A stretch of 64,000 bases of DNA from assembly GCF_000688415.1 (NCBI RefSeq), contig NZ_JIAH01000005.1:372001-436000 (forward strand). The letters run 5' to 3'. The notes below the pieces were generated by a model, which worked only from the letters and a program-made list of their open reading frames with translations, had not been told where the DNA came from and did no database searches. The translations under genes and the position numbers were made by a program. Positions 17,556 through 26,357 of the stretch are shown in pieces; position 1 is the stretch's first letter, and each line of letters starts with the position of its first letter. The DNA is from Corynebacterium pseudodiphtheriticum DSM 44287 (lineage in GTDB: Bacteria > Actinomycetota > Actinomycetes > Mycobacteriales > Mycobacteriaceae).

Positions 17556-17571
17556 TGATTATTAATAATCA
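17556..17571. promoter_or_regulatory. perfect 16-bp AT-rich palindrome upstream of the permease gene
   Basis: TGATTATTAATAATCA is identical to its reverse complement and ends 27 nt before the GTG at 17599. It could be a regulator operator overlapping the promoter; no matching consensus is assigned. Confidence 0.45.
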
Positions 17572-17598
17572 TTCTTGACGACGGAAAGGCTCCAGCTC

Positions 17599-18951
17599 GT
17601 GAGCGAAAAACACACTCCCGCTTCAGCGCAAACCGAAACCGCAGGCGGCCAAGGTACAGCTGGCGACCCCGGGACAACAACCGATCCTGGCCACGATCAG
17701 GACGTCCGTGGCGAAAAGCCAAACAATGCGAAGTGGGCCCTGGCGCTGTTTGGTACTGCCGTAGGTGCCGGTATCCTTTTCTTACCTATTAACGCCGGTA
17801 GTTTCGGTTTCTGGCCGCTGCTGGTGGCCACACTCATAATCGGCCCCATGGCATTTCTGTCACACCGTGCCTACGCGCGCATGCTCAGTGGCTCCTCGCA
17901 ACAAGGCCAAGACGTGCTGGAAGTGGTCACGGGCTTCTTCGGCAAAAACATCGGTATTCTGATCGCTCTGATCTACTGGTTCACGGTGTTCCCGATCGTC
18001 ATGATCTACGGCATTTCCATCACCAACACCGTCGACAGCTTCATCCAAAACCAGCTGAACGGACCAGAAATCTCGCGCCCAATCTTGGCGACGCTCTGCG
18101 TTGGCTTGATGACACTCGGCTTCGCCTTGGGCCGCAACGCTGCGTTGCTAGTCGCGCAATTTGTGATCTACCCGTTGATCGTGGCGCTGGCCGCTGTCTC
18201 GCTGTATTTGATCCCGCAGTGGGATTTCAGCTCGTTCTACCACTACAGCGCCGACGGTTTCGTCGCTAACCTTGGCGATATCATCCTGATCATGCCCGTG
18301 TTGGTGTTTTCGTTTAGCTTCCTGGCGGCAATTTCGCAGTTCGTGCTGGATACAGAGCGCTTTTACGGCGACGACGCCGAAAAGCAATCGTCGAAGATCG
18401 TCCTAATTGCTACCGCGCTGCTGACGGTTTTCACCATGTTTTTCGTCTGGTCTTCGGCACTTGCGCTGGGCGCTGATGGCATGGAGGAAGCCTACGAGCA
18501 GAACATTCCGGTGCTGTCTTATCTGGCAAACGAAACTGGCACGCAATTCTTGGCCTATATTGCACCAATCGTGGTTATCTGTGCGATCGTCTCGTCCTAC
18601 TTCGGCCACCTGCTGGCGACGGTGGAAGGCACCCGGTACTTTGGCAAACTTGTGGCCCCAAGGCTCATGCGGGATACCAAACCACGCACCGTGGCCATTG
18701 CTATCTACCTGTTCGTTTTTATCGTGGTCACGGCCGTGGCGATCATCAACCCATCCATTTTGGACATGATCACCTTGATCGGTGGTATTTTCATGGGCTT
18801 CATGACTTACTTGCTGCCAGTGTGGGCCATCTACCGCATCGATGCGCTCAAGCGTTTCCGGCCGGTAGTCAGCAACTGGTTTGTGGTCATCATCGGTGTG
18901 GTTGTGATGGTCGGAACCTTCTGGGACGTGTTGCGCAACCTGGTGGGTTAA
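17599..18951 (+). CDS. amino acid permease, HAAAP family (serine/threonine/tryptophan type)
   Basis: A 450-residue transporter. A polar N-terminus of about 45 residues is followed by 11 predicted helices; the first contains the family motif GTAVGAGILFLPINAG. Similarity is to the SdaC/DlsT/TdcC branch of hydroxy and aromatic amino acid permeases (proton-driven), for example in FWPLLVATLIIGPMAFLSHR and TLIGGIFMGFMTYLLPVWAIYR. The substrate cannot be fixed from sequence. GTG 17599 is preferred to TTG 17575 because AAAGG lies 9 nt before it. It is divergent from metX and preceded by a 16-bp palindrome. Confidence 0.88.
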   Translation: MSEKHTPASAQTETAGGQGTAGDPGTTTDPGHDQDVRGEKPNNAKWALALFGTAVGAGILFLPINAGSFGFWPLLVATLIIGPMAFLSHRAYARMLSGSSQQGQDVLEVVTGFFGKNIGILIALIYWFTVFPIVMIYGISITNTVDSFIQNQLNGPEISRPILATLCVGLMTLGFALGRNAALLVAQFVIYPLIVALAAVSLYLIPQWDFSSFYHYSADGFVANLGDIILIMPVLVFSFSFLAAISQFVLDTERFYGDDAEKQSSKIVLIATALLTVFTMFFVWSSALALGADGMEEAYEQNIPVLSYLANETGTQFLAYIAPIVVICAIVSSYFGHLLATVEGTRYFGKLVAPRLMRDTKPRTVAIAIYLFVFIVVTAVAIINPSILDMITLIGGIFMGFMTYLLPVWAIYRIDALKRFRPVVSNWFVVIIGVVVMVGTFWDVLRNLVG

Positions 18952-19016
18952 GCAAGGCTGCGGGGCGTGGGTTCCGCGAAAGTCCAGGTGAAAACTTTTG
19001 TAGGCCGAAGCTAGTG

Positions 19017-19080
19017 GTGTGTTTTTACAAATAGGCGCGAAAAAAGCCCCTGTTTTGCTGCACTATTTGTAAAAACGCAC
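19017..19080. repeat. long inverted repeat, 18-bp arms
   Basis: The arms GTGTGTTTTTACAAATAG (19017-19034) and CTATTTGTAAAAACGCAC (19063-19080) are complementary at 17 of 18 positions around a 28-nt centre. It lies in the 314-nt gap between the permease and icd, just after the permease stop. There is no U-run directly after either arm, so it is not a standard terminator; a DNA-level site or remnant of a small repeat element is possible. Confidence 0.8.
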
Positions 19081-19152
19081 CAAACCGCGAATAACCAAGC
19101 AGTATCCAGGCATTATCCAGCGCGTCATTATCCGGCCAGCACCAAACCGCGA
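19077..19152 (+). repeat. pair of 14-nt direct repeats
   Basis: GCACCAAACCGCGA occurs at 19077-19090 and again at 19139-19152, each followed by a related NNAACCNNGCA sequence. The first copy overlaps the right arm of the long inverted repeat. Nothing coding is visible in this gap. Confidence 0.7.
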
Positions 19153-19165
19153 GCAACCGGGCACC

Positions 19166-19200
19166 AAAAAGCGCCCGAGGCAAAACCCTGCCTCGGGCGC
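19166..19200 (-). terminator. Rho-independent terminator of icd
   Basis: On the minus strand GCGCCCGAGGC and its complement GCCTCGGGCGC form an 11-bp stem with an 8-nt loop, followed by TTTTT. It lies about 65 nt beyond the icd stop codon. Confidence 0.9.
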
Positions 19201-19216
19201 TTTAAGCTTTAAATGT

Positions 19217-19246
19217 GTGTCTGCGCCGGATATCCGGCGCAGACAC
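19217..19246. repeat. perfect 30-bp palindrome 3' of icd
   Basis: GTGTCTGCGCCGGAT and its exact reverse complement abut with no spacer, centred between 19231 and 19232. It starts 19 nt after the icd stop and precedes the true terminator. As RNA it forms a strong stem that could protect the icd message 3' end; as DNA it could bind a dimeric protein. Confidence 0.85.
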
Positions 19247-19265
19247 CGCAGCTACTCGTGAGGTT

Positions 19266-21482
19266 TTACTTCTTCAGATCTTCCATCAGCTGGTTGTAGG
19301 TAGCCGATGGGCGCATGACCTTGGAAGCCTTATCGTCGGATGGCTGGAAGTAGCCACCCAAATCAGCGCTGTCGCCCTGAACTTCCATAAGCTCGGCATC
19401 GATCTTGTCAGCAGCTTCGGAGAACTTCTCTGCGATTGGGGCGAAGTGCTCAGCCAGCTCAGAATCCTCCGACTGTGCTGCTAGTTCCTGAGCCCAGTAC
19501 ATCGCCAGGTAGAAGTGAGAACCACGGTTGTCGATTTCGCCTACCTTGCGGGAAGGCGACTTGCCCTCGTCGAGAAGCTTCTCGGTGGCCTTGTCCAGCG
19601 TCGAGGCCAAAACAGAGGCCTTCGCGTTGTCGTTCTTGGAAGCCTCGTGACGGAAGGACTCCGCCAACGCCAGGAATTCACCCAGGGAGTCCCAGCGCAG
19701 GTGGTTTTCTTCCAGAACCTGCTGCACGTGCTTCGGAGCGGAACCGCCAGCACCGGTCTCAAACAGTCCGCCGCCAGCCATCAGCGGAACTACCGACAGC
19801 ATCTTCGCGGAAGTACCCAGTTCCAAGATAGGGAACAGGTCGGTGTTGTAATCACGCAGCACGTTACCGGTTACGGAGATGGTGTCCTCACCGTTGCGCA
19901 TGCGCTCGACGGACTTCTTGGTGGCAGAGACCGGATCCATGATGGTGATGTCCAAGCCCTCGGTGTCGTGATCTTCGAGGTACTTTTTCACCAGCTTGAT
20001 CAGGGTGGCGTCGTGGCCGCGGTTTTCATCCAACCAGAAGATGGCTGGCATGCCGGAAGTACGCGCACGGGAAACAGCCAGCTTGACCCAGTCCTGGATT
20101 GGCTCGTCCTTGGTTTGGGTGGCGCGCCAGATATCGTTTTCTTCCACGTCGTGGGAGATCAGAACCTCACCGGCGCTGTTGCGCACCTCGACGGTGCCTG
20201 CAGAAGGGATCTTGAAGGTCTTGTCGTGGGAGCCGTATTCTTCGGCCTTCTTGGCCATCAGGCCCACGTTTGGAACGGTACCCAGGGTGGTTGGGTCGTA
20301 CTGGCCGTTCGCCTGGGAATCCTCGATGACGGTCTGGTACACACCGGCGTAGGAAGAATCCGGGATGATAGCCAAGGCGTCCTGGGTTTCGTCGTTCTTG
20401 TTCCACATCTGGCCGCCGGTCTTCATCATCGCAGGCATGGAAGCGTCCACGATGACATCCGAAGGCACGTGCAAGGCGGTGATTCCCTTGTGGGAATTGA
20501 CGTAAGCCAGCGGGGCGCCGTCTTCCTGCGCCTTGTCGAAGGCCTGCTTGATCTCGTCGCCGTTGTCCAGCTTGTCCAGGTTTTCCAGGATATGGCCCAG
20601 GCCGTTCTCGCCATTCAGCCCGGCTTCGATCAGCTCTTCGCCGTACTTCTCAAAAACTTCGTGGAAGTACGCACGTACCACGTGGCCGAATAGAATCGGG
20701 TCGGAGACCTTCATCATGGTGGCCTTCAAGTGAGCCGAGAACAGAAGGTTATTTTCCTTGGCGTAAGCGACCTGCTCGCGCAAGAAATCATCCAAGGCTT
20801 TCGCAGACATGAAGGTGGCGTCGACTACTTCGCGGTCTTCAACCTTCAGACCTTCCTTCAGTACCTTTTCGGAGCCGTCGGCGGCCTTGAGGACAAACTT
20901 CAATTCGTCGTCGCCGTCGATGATGACGGACTTCTCGTTGTGTGCGAAGTCGTTGGCATCCATGGTGGCCACGGCGGACTTGGAATCTGTTGGCCAGTCC
21001 TGCATGGAGTGCGGGTGCTTCTTGGTGAAGTTCTTGACAGCCTGTGGTGCGCGGCGGTCAGAGTTGCCCTCGCGTAGCACTGGGTTTACGGCAGAACCCT
21101 TCACCGAGTCATAGCGGTTGCGGATGTCTTCTTCTTCGGCGTTAGCGGGCTTGTCTGGGTAATCAGGAAGGTCGTAGCCGCCTTCCTGGAGTTCCTTGAT
21201 GGCGTTCTTTAGCTGCACGAGGGAAGCTGAGATATTTGGCAGCTTGATGATGTTCGCTTCTGGCTTCTGAGCCAGTTCGCCGAGTTGTGCCAGGGCGTCG
21301 TCCATTTTCTGCTCTTCAGTCAAACGCTCTGGGAACTGGGAGATGATACGACCAGCCAGGGAGATATCGGCAGTTTCAACATCAATATTCGCAGTGGAAG
21401 CAAAAGCCTCGACTACTGGCTTGAATGAGTAGGTTGCCAGCAGAGGGGCTTCGTCGGTACGGGTCCAAATAATCTTCGCCAT
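19266..21482 (-). CDS. icd: NADP-dependent isocitrate dehydrogenase, monomeric type
   Basis: A 738-residue enzyme of the monomeric IDH family (about 80 kDa), characteristic of corynebacteria and unrelated in sequence to the dimeric type. It oxidises isocitrate to 2-oxoglutarate, making NADPH in the TCA cycle. Recognisable stretches include [20 protein letters not shown] at the N-terminus, [14 protein letters not shown] (substrate-binding SxxxxR region), [12 protein letters not shown], and [18 protein letters not shown] lies 7 nt before ATG 21482. It is followed by a perfect palindrome and a strong terminator, and reads as a single-gene unit. Confidence 0.98.
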   Translation of the reverse strand: MAKIIWTRTDEAPLLATYSFKPVVEAFASTANIDVETADISLAGRIISQFPERLTEEQKMDDALAQLGELAQKPEANIIKLPNISASLVQLKNAIKELQEGGYDLPDYPDKPANAEEEDIRNRYDSVKGSAVNPVLREGNSDRRAPQAVKNFTKKHPHSMQDWPTDSKSAVATMDANDFAHNEKSVIIDGDDELKFVLKAADGSEKVLKEGLKVEDREVVDATFMSAKALDDFLREQVAYAKENNLLFSAHLKATMMKVSDPILFGHVVRAYFHEVFEKYGEELIEAGLNGENGLGHILENLDKLDNGDEIKQAFDKAQEDGAPLAYVNSHKGITALHVPSDVIVDASMPAMMKTGGQMWNKNDETQDALAIIPDSSYAGVYQTVIEDSQANGQYDPTTLGTVPNVGLMAKKAEEYGSHDKTFKIPSAGTVEVRNSAGEVLISHDVEENDIWRATQTKDEPIQDWVKLAVSRARTSGMPAIFWLDENRGHDATLIKLVKKYLEDHDTEGLDITIMDPVSATKKSVERMRNGEDTISVTGNVLRDYNTDLFPILELGTSAKMLSVVPLMAGGGLFETGAGGSAPKHVQQVLEENHLRWDSLGEFLALAESFRHEASKNDNAKASVLASTLDKATEKLLDEGKSPSRKVGEIDNRGSHFYLAMYWAQELAAQSEDSELAEHFAPIAEKFSEAADKIDAELMEVQGDSADLGGYFQPSDDKASKVMRPSATYNQLMEDLKK

Positions 21483-21683
21483 CTCAGACTCCTTAAAATT
21501 TTCGTCACTAAAATGTCGCGGTACCAGGTTACCTACAAAAGCAATCGTCTGCCGTAAAGGCCATAAAGATTGTCAGCCATAAACGCCATGAAGCTGGCCC
21601 AACGCCGTGTGTTGTCGTGGCGCATAACACACAACAAACGGGAAACTAGGCACCTGCATGTTTTTCGGCGTAGGGTCACATGC

Positions 21684-22943
21684 GTGCCACACCTGAGTCA
21701 TTTGCGCAAGATTGCTTCTGCCCCTCGTCGTCGAGCCCTGCCACGGCAAACTGAGATCACAGAGAAACGACGTTATATCGTCATGGTTGCCCTGGGGCTG
21801 GGTGGATTCGGTATTGGAGTTACCGAATTCGTGTCCATGGGTTTGTTGTCGCTGATCGCCGAGGATTTCGGGGTCACGGAAGACTCTGCGGGACGCATCA
21901 TTTCCCTGTACGCGTTGGGCGTCGTCATCGGTGCGCCGGCGATCACTGCTGTCACAGGAAAGATTCCCCGGCGACGGTTGCTGCTTCTGCTGGTTGGTGC
22001 GTTCATCGCAGGAAACTTCTTGTCGGTCATCGCGCCGAGCTATGAATTCTTACTTGCAGCCCGTTTTCTTGCGGGTTTGCCACATGGCGCATATTTCTCG
22101 GTGGCGGGTTTGGCCGCGGCTTCGATGGCGCCGGAGGGTGAACGCGGACGTGCGATTTCCTTTGTCTCGATGGGGCTGTCCTTTGCCACCGTCGGCGGTG
22201 TTCCTGCAGCACAGGCGCTGGGGCAAGCCTTTGGCTGGCACGCGTCGTACGTTTTCGTCACGGCTGTTGGCGTTATTACGCTGCTGTCGTTGTGGTACCT
22301 GATGCCGCACATGGTGCGCATGGGTGCGACCTCGGTTCGTACGGAGTTGGGCGCATTGCAGCGTGGCCAGGTATGGCTCACCCTGGCGATGGGCACCGTT
22401 GGTTTCGGCGGCATGTTCGCGGTCTACACCTACATCTCCTGGACGATGACCGAACAAGCTGGGCTGGATCCGTCACTGATGTGGGTGGTCCTCATGGCTT
22501 ACGGCATTGGTATGGTTGCGGGCACTTGGTTCGGTGGGCGCGTTGCTGACTGGAACTTGGAAAAAGGCATCCTGTTTGCTTTGGCGATGATCTGCCTGGT
22601 GCTGGTTGCGTTCTATTTCACCTCGTCGAATCCGTGGTTAGGTACCATCAACTTCGGCCTGGTAGGTTTTTTCGGTTCGACGCTGGTGCCATCGCTGCAG
22701 ATTCGTTTGATGGATACCGCTGGCGACGCGCAGACTCTGGCTGCTGCGTTGAACCATTCCGCACTGAACATGGCGAATGCTGCGGGTGCTGCGCTGGGTG
22801 GTGCGGTGATTTCCGCCGGTTACAGCTACAGTGCTCCATCGCTTGCTGGTGCCGCTTTGGCCATTGCTGCAATCGTTATTTGGTTTCCGACTATTTGGTT
22901 GCGCCACAAGTCGTTCACTAAAACGGGACAAGCTGTTCACTAA
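21684..22943 (+). CDS. MFS transporter, DHA1 (drug/sugar efflux) type
   Basis: A 419-residue, 12-helix major facilitator. The N-terminal signature GFGIGVTEFVSMGLLSLIAEDFGV and GRIISLYALGVVIGAPAIT-type text (here quoted in part: TEFVSMGLLSLIAEDFGV) match arabinose/chloramphenicol-efflux-like DHA1 members; RFLAGLPHGAYFSVAGLAAA is the family loop motif. The frame is open from 21570, but GTG 21684 is chosen since TAGGGT lies 7 nt upstream (leaderless pattern) and the extra N-terminus looks unlike an MFS protein. Substrate unknown; export is inferred from the family. Confidence 0.85.
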   Translation: MPHLSHLRKIASAPRRRALPRQTEITEKRRYIVMVALGLGGFGIGVTEFVSMGLLSLIAEDFGVTEDSAGRIISLYALGVVIGAPAITAVTGKIPRRRLLLLLVGAFIAGNFLSVIAPSYEFLLAARFLAGLPHGAYFSVAGLAAASMAPEGERGRAISFVSMGLSFATVGGVPAAQALGQAFGWHASYVFVTAVGVITLLSLWYLMPHMVRMGATSVRTELGALQRGQVWLTLAMGTVGFGGMFAVYTYISWTMTEQAGLDPSLMWVVLMAYGIGMVAGTWFGGRVADWNLEKGILFALAMICLVLVAFYFTSSNPWLGTINFGLVGFFGSTLVPSLQIRLMDTAGDAQTLAAALNHSALNMANAAGAALGGAVISAGYSYSAPSLAGAALAIAAIVIWFPTIWLRHKSFTKTGQAVH

Positions 22944-22991
22944 GACCGGTTAGTTTCCACACTGTGACGCCCACCCTATACAGTGGGTGCC

Positions 22992-23927
22992 ATGTCTGAA
23001 CCTCAACTGACGATAGCCACAGTTAACGTCAACGGCATCCGCGCCGCCTGCAAGAAACGTAACGACGATAACCTGGGGATGAATCACTGGTTGGAAAATA
23101 CCAGTGCCGACGTCGTCCTCATGCAGGAAGTCCGCGCGACCCCGGAACAAACCGAAAAGGCATTAGCCCCTGCGCTGGAATCTGGCTGGCACCTGGTAGT
23201 GGCTGATGCCGAGGCCAAGGGCCGCGCCGGGGTGGGAATTTTATCGCGGAGTCCGCTTGCCGACGTCCAGGTGGGCTTTGGCGGCGACAGTGCGTTTAAT
23301 AATGCTGGTCGTTGGGTCGAAGGCACTCTGGGTTCTAGCTTTGGTGATGTCCGCGTCGCCTCGCTGTATTTGCCTTCCGGCGCACAGGGGACAGCTAAGC
23401 AAGACGAAAAATATGCTTTCTTGGATGAATTTGATTCGATTTTGAACCAGCGTGCAGCTGCACACGAGAACATGGTCATCGGTGGGGACTGGAATATTTG
23501 CCACCGCAGCCAAGATCTGAAAAACAACAAGCCTAATGAAAAGGTCTCCGGCCATTTGCCGGAAGAACGCGCCTTTTTTGATTCCGTCTTCGGGGCGTTT
23601 CCTGATGCTGCCCCGCAAGAGAAGAAGTTTCTTGGTGACTACCAAGGCGTAGTTGATTATTCGGCACACACCCGACGTGAACCGACCACCGACCCGCAGT
23701 GGTTTGACCTGGCGCGTCGTCTCAACCCAGATCCGGAACAAGACGGCCCGTATACCTGGTGGACCTACCGCGGTCAGGCTTTTAACAACAACGCGGGATG
23801 GCGCATTGATTATCAGGCTGCTACTCGCGCCATGCTGGAACGCGCGCAACGAACCTGGGTAGAAAAGGCCCCGACGGTCGAGCAACGTTGGTCGGATCAC
23901 TCGCCGTTGTTGGTGGAATTTCACTAA
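22992..23927 (+). CDS. xth: exodeoxyribonuclease III-type AP endonuclease
   Basis: A 311-residue member of the EEP nuclease family acting in base-excision repair. Motifs: TVNVNGIRAA (metal-binding Asn), QEVRATPEQ (metal-binding Glu), YLPSGAQG, GGDWNICH (catalytic Asp/Asn), WWTYRGQAFNNNAGWRIDY, and the terminal SDHSPLLVEF (catalytic Asp-His). TACAGT lies 7 nt before ATG 22992, indicating leaderless translation; an upstream in-frame ATG at 22983 falls inside that element. In related corynebacteria xth lies near trpS, as here. Confidence 0.95.
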   Translation: MSEPQLTIATVNVNGIRAACKKRNDDNLGMNHWLENTSADVVLMQEVRATPEQTEKALAPALESGWHLVVADAEAKGRAGVGILSRSPLADVQVGFGGDSAFNNAGRWVEGTLGSSFGDVRVASLYLPSGAQGTAKQDEKYAFLDEFDSILNQRAAAHENMVIGGDWNICHRSQDLKNNKPNEKVSGHLPEERAFFDSVFGAFPDAAPQEKKFLGDYQGVVDYSAHTRREPTTDPQWFDLARRLNPDPEQDGPYTWWTYRGQAFNNNAGWRIDYQAATRAMLERAQRTWVEKAPTVEQRWSDHSPLLVEFH

Positions 23928-24024
23928 GTTCGGCTTGGAGCTCCAGCTGCGTTCTAGCGCAGCCCCAGCGCCGCTCTAATGCAGCCCCAGCTTCGATTCC
24001 AGCTCATGTAAAGGACGTGCATCA

Positions 24025-24804
24025 ATGACCGTGACGACGTTATTGACCGCGACATATGTCGTCGGTATTTCCGCAGAGGCCATGACCGCAGCTTTGTCTG
24101 CTGGCCGCCAGCGCCTGGATTTTTTCGCCGTCTCGCTGCTCGCCGCTATCACTGCCTTCGGTGGGGGAACAGTGCGTGACGTGTTACTTGGGCATTACCC
24201 GCTGGTGTGGGTGGAAAATCCGGTGTATTTGATTGTCGTACTGGCAGCTGCGGCGATCACTGTTTCGCTGTCGTTTTTCATGCACTATTTCCGTTCGCTC
24301 TTTTTGGCGCTTGATGCGGTGGGGTTGGCCGCCTTCACGGTGTTGGGTACCCAGGTGGCGTTGTCGGAAGGCCATGGGCCATTGATCGCTATCGTGGCCG
24401 CGATTTGTACCGGTGTCTTCGGCGGAATTTTGCGCGATATCTTAAGCGACCGTGTGCCGCTAGTATTCATGGGCGATTTGTATGCAGCCTGCGCACTGAT
24501 CGGCTCGGTGACTTATATGGTCTTGGAACAATTAGGTGCCCCACCGGCAGTGGTGATTCCCGCGGGGCTGATCGTGACCTTTGCCGTGCGCATGTGGGCA
24601 GTGAAGTACAACAAGTCCATGCCAATTTTCGCGTATAACGACGAAAACCAGCCGGTGGATCCGCGCCTGCGCCTATCGGCGCAGTTTGTGCGCGAAACCG
24701 CGCGGAAAGCGAAATCGAAGGTCGCTAGGGGGATCAAACCGGAGGCGTCGAAGAAAACTAAGAACCCTGATAATAAGCAGCCAAAATCGTCGGAAAGCGA
24801 CTAA
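24025..24804 (+). CDS. TRIC-like (UPF0126) membrane channel protein
   Basis: A 259-residue protein with about seven hydrophobic helices arranged as two repeats of three; each repeat has the family glycine-acid motif (AFGGGTVRDVLLGHYPLVW at about residues 46-64 and VFGGILRDILSDRVPLVF at about 130-148). Bacterial TRIC homologues are trimeric cation channels, so K+ or similar permeation is inferred. The last 60 residues are a Lys-rich cytoplasmic tail. AAAGGA lies 11 nt before ATG 24025. Confidence 0.9.
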   Translation: MTVTTLLTATYVVGISAEAMTAALSAGRQRLDFFAVSLLAAITAFGGGTVRDVLLGHYPLVWVENPVYLIVVLAAAAITVSLSFFMHYFRSLFLALDAVGLAAFTVLGTQVALSEGHGPLIAIVAAICTGVFGGILRDILSDRVPLVFMGDLYAACALIGSVTYMVLEQLGAPPAVVIPAGLIVTFAVRMWAVKYNKSMPIFAYNDENQPVDPRLRLSAQFVRETARKAKSKVARGIKPEASKKTKNPDNKQPKSSESD

Positions 24805-24859
24805 CCTGCTAGCATAAAAGGAACTTAACTTCTGACGCTGAGCGGAAAGAGAATTCAGT

Positions 24860-25051
24860 ATGATTCGCGTTTTATCCTGGCTGATCATCGGCATCGCCAT
24901 TTTGGCCGGTTCGATTGTCTGGTACCTGAACGTGCAGTATTCCATGGCAGGGCTGGTTTCAGGTATCACCATGGGTGTAGGCGGCGCGTTCCTCGTTGCT
25001 GCTTTCGCCACTGCGCTGGATCTCTATGATCCAACTTCGCGCAAGGTTTAG
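24860..25051 (+). CDS. small two-helix membrane protein
   Basis: A 63-residue protein with two hydrophobic helices (residues 5-25 and 30-54) and a short polar tail DLYDPTSRKV. GGAAAGAG lies 8 nt before the ATG and a strong terminator follows, so it is a complete, probably separate unit between the TRIC-like gene and trpS. Function unknown. Confidence 0.75.
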   Translation: MIRVLSWLIIGIAILAGSIVWYLNVQYSMAGLVSGITMGVGGAFLVAAFATALDLYDPTSRKV

Positions 25052-25083
25052 CTGAATACCTACTAGCTACCGTTAGCTTCGCG

Positions 25084-25117
25084 CCCTGCTGGTTGCACTC
25101 CCGCCAGCAGGGTTTTT
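25084..25117 (+). terminator. Rho-independent terminator
   Basis: CCCTGCTGG (25084-25092) pairs with CCAGCAGGG (25104-25112) around an 11-nt loop, followed by TTTTT. It ends the transcript of the small membrane protein upstream of trpS. Confidence 0.92.
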
Positions 25118-25159
25118 GCGTGCCAGAAACCATTCGTTTTTTCAGTAAAGGATAAGAAG

Positions 25160-26191
25160 ATGACTGCATCGGTGCCTACAACCGACAAACCACGCGTGCT
25201 GTCTGGCATTCAGCCAACCGCAGACTCATATCATCTGGGTAATTATCTCGGAGCGCTCAAGCAGTGGATTGAGCTGCAAAATGACTTCGACGCGTTTTAT
25301 TTCATCCCAGATATGCACGCATTGACGGTGGAGCAGGATCCGAAACAGCTGCGCGAGCGTACTTTCGCTGGTGTCGCGCAATTGATCGCTTTGGGGATTG
25401 ATCCGGAGCGTTCCACATTGTTTATCCAGTCGCATGTGCCGGAACATGCTGAGCTGAATTGGGTGCTGCAGTGCCTGACTGGCTACGGCGAGGCTGCACG
25501 CATGACGCAGTTTAAAGACAAGTCCGCTAAGCAGGGCGAGGAGCGCACGTCGGTGGGCTTGTTTACTTATCCGATGCTCATGGCCGCTGACATTTTGCTT
25601 TACCGTCCGCAGTGCGTACCGGTTGGTGAAGATCAGCGCCAGCATTTGGAACTCACCCGTAACCTGGCGGAACGTTTCAACACCCGTTTTGGCAGCACCT
25701 TTGAGGTTCCCGAGCCGTTCATCCCAGAAGGTTCGGCCAAGATTTATGATTTGCAGGATCCGACGATCAAAATGTCGAAATCCACTCCACATCCGAAGGG
25801 GTTGATTAACCTGCTGGATCCGCCGAAGACCTCGGCGAAGCGCCTGAAATCAGCGGTCACTGATGACCGCGGCGTTATTGCTTTTGATCGTGAGCAGCAG
25901 CCCGGGGTGTCCAACCTCCTGACCATCCAGTCTGCGCTTACCGGCACTTCTGTTGACGAGCTGATCGCCTCTTACGAGGGCAAAGGGTATGGCCATCTAA
26001 AGGTCGATACTGCGGACGCGTTGGAAGAATTCACCACTCCGCTGCGTGCTCGTTACGACGAACTCATGGATGATCGCGCACAGTTGGGCCAAATTCTTGC
26101 CGATGGAGCCGAGCGCGCCCGGGAAGTGGCTGCTGGAGTGCTTGCCGACGTTTACGACAAGGTGGGTTTCCTGCCAGCGAAGATACGCTAG
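25160..26191 (+). CDS. trpS: tryptophanyl-tRNA synthetase
   Basis: A 343-residue class I aminoacyl-tRNA synthetase charging tRNA-Trp. The HIGH-equivalent motif is [10 protein letters not shown] (residues 24-33) after SGIQPTADS; the KMSKS loop is perfect at about residue 204; [29 protein letters not shown] is the tryptophan-site region typical of bacterial TrpRS. AAAGGATAAGAAG precedes ATG 25160. Length is normal. Confidence 0.98.
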   Translation: MTASVPTTDKPRVLSGIQPTADSYHLGNYLGALKQWIELQNDFDAFYFIPDMHALTVEQDPKQLRERTFAGVAQLIALGIDPERSTLFIQSHVPEHAELNWVLQCLTGYGEAARMTQFKDKSAKQGEERTSVGLFTYPMLMAADILLYRPQCVPVGEDQRQHLELTRNLAERFNTRFGSTFEVPEPFIPEGSAKIYDLQDPTIKMSKSTPHPKGLINLLDPPKTSAKRLKSAVTDDRGVIAFDREQQPGVSNLLTIQSALTGTSVDELIASYEGKGYGHLKVDTADALEEFTTPLRARYDELMDDRAQLGQILADGAERAREVAAGVLADVYDKVGFLPAKIR

Positions 26192-26252
26192 TCCAGGATG
26201 CGTTAGAGTGAACAAGCAGCTCTCACAGAGAAAATTCAGGGCAGTCTAAGAT

Positions 26253-26288
26253 TGCACTAGCCAACGTAGGTCAGCGCTGGCTAGTGCA
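26253..26288. terminator. strong hairpin after trpS, possible terminator
   Basis: TGCACTAGCCA (26253-26263) and TGGCTAGTGCA (26278-26288) form a perfect 11-bp stem with a 14-nt loop, 62 nt past the trpS stop. There is no T-run, so termination is uncertain; it may instead stabilise a transcript end. Confidence 0.5.
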
Positions 26289-26357
26289 CGTCTGTGACAA
26301 CACATATGTGACAACCCGCCTGAATGCACGACCAACACCAACCTAAAGGACACTGAA

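Noticed and set aside
19515..20693. 392-codon open frame on the plus strand inside icd
   Set aside because: Antisense to a fully conserved enzyme gene; Val/Leu-rich shadow translation with no domain, typical of high-GC codon bias.
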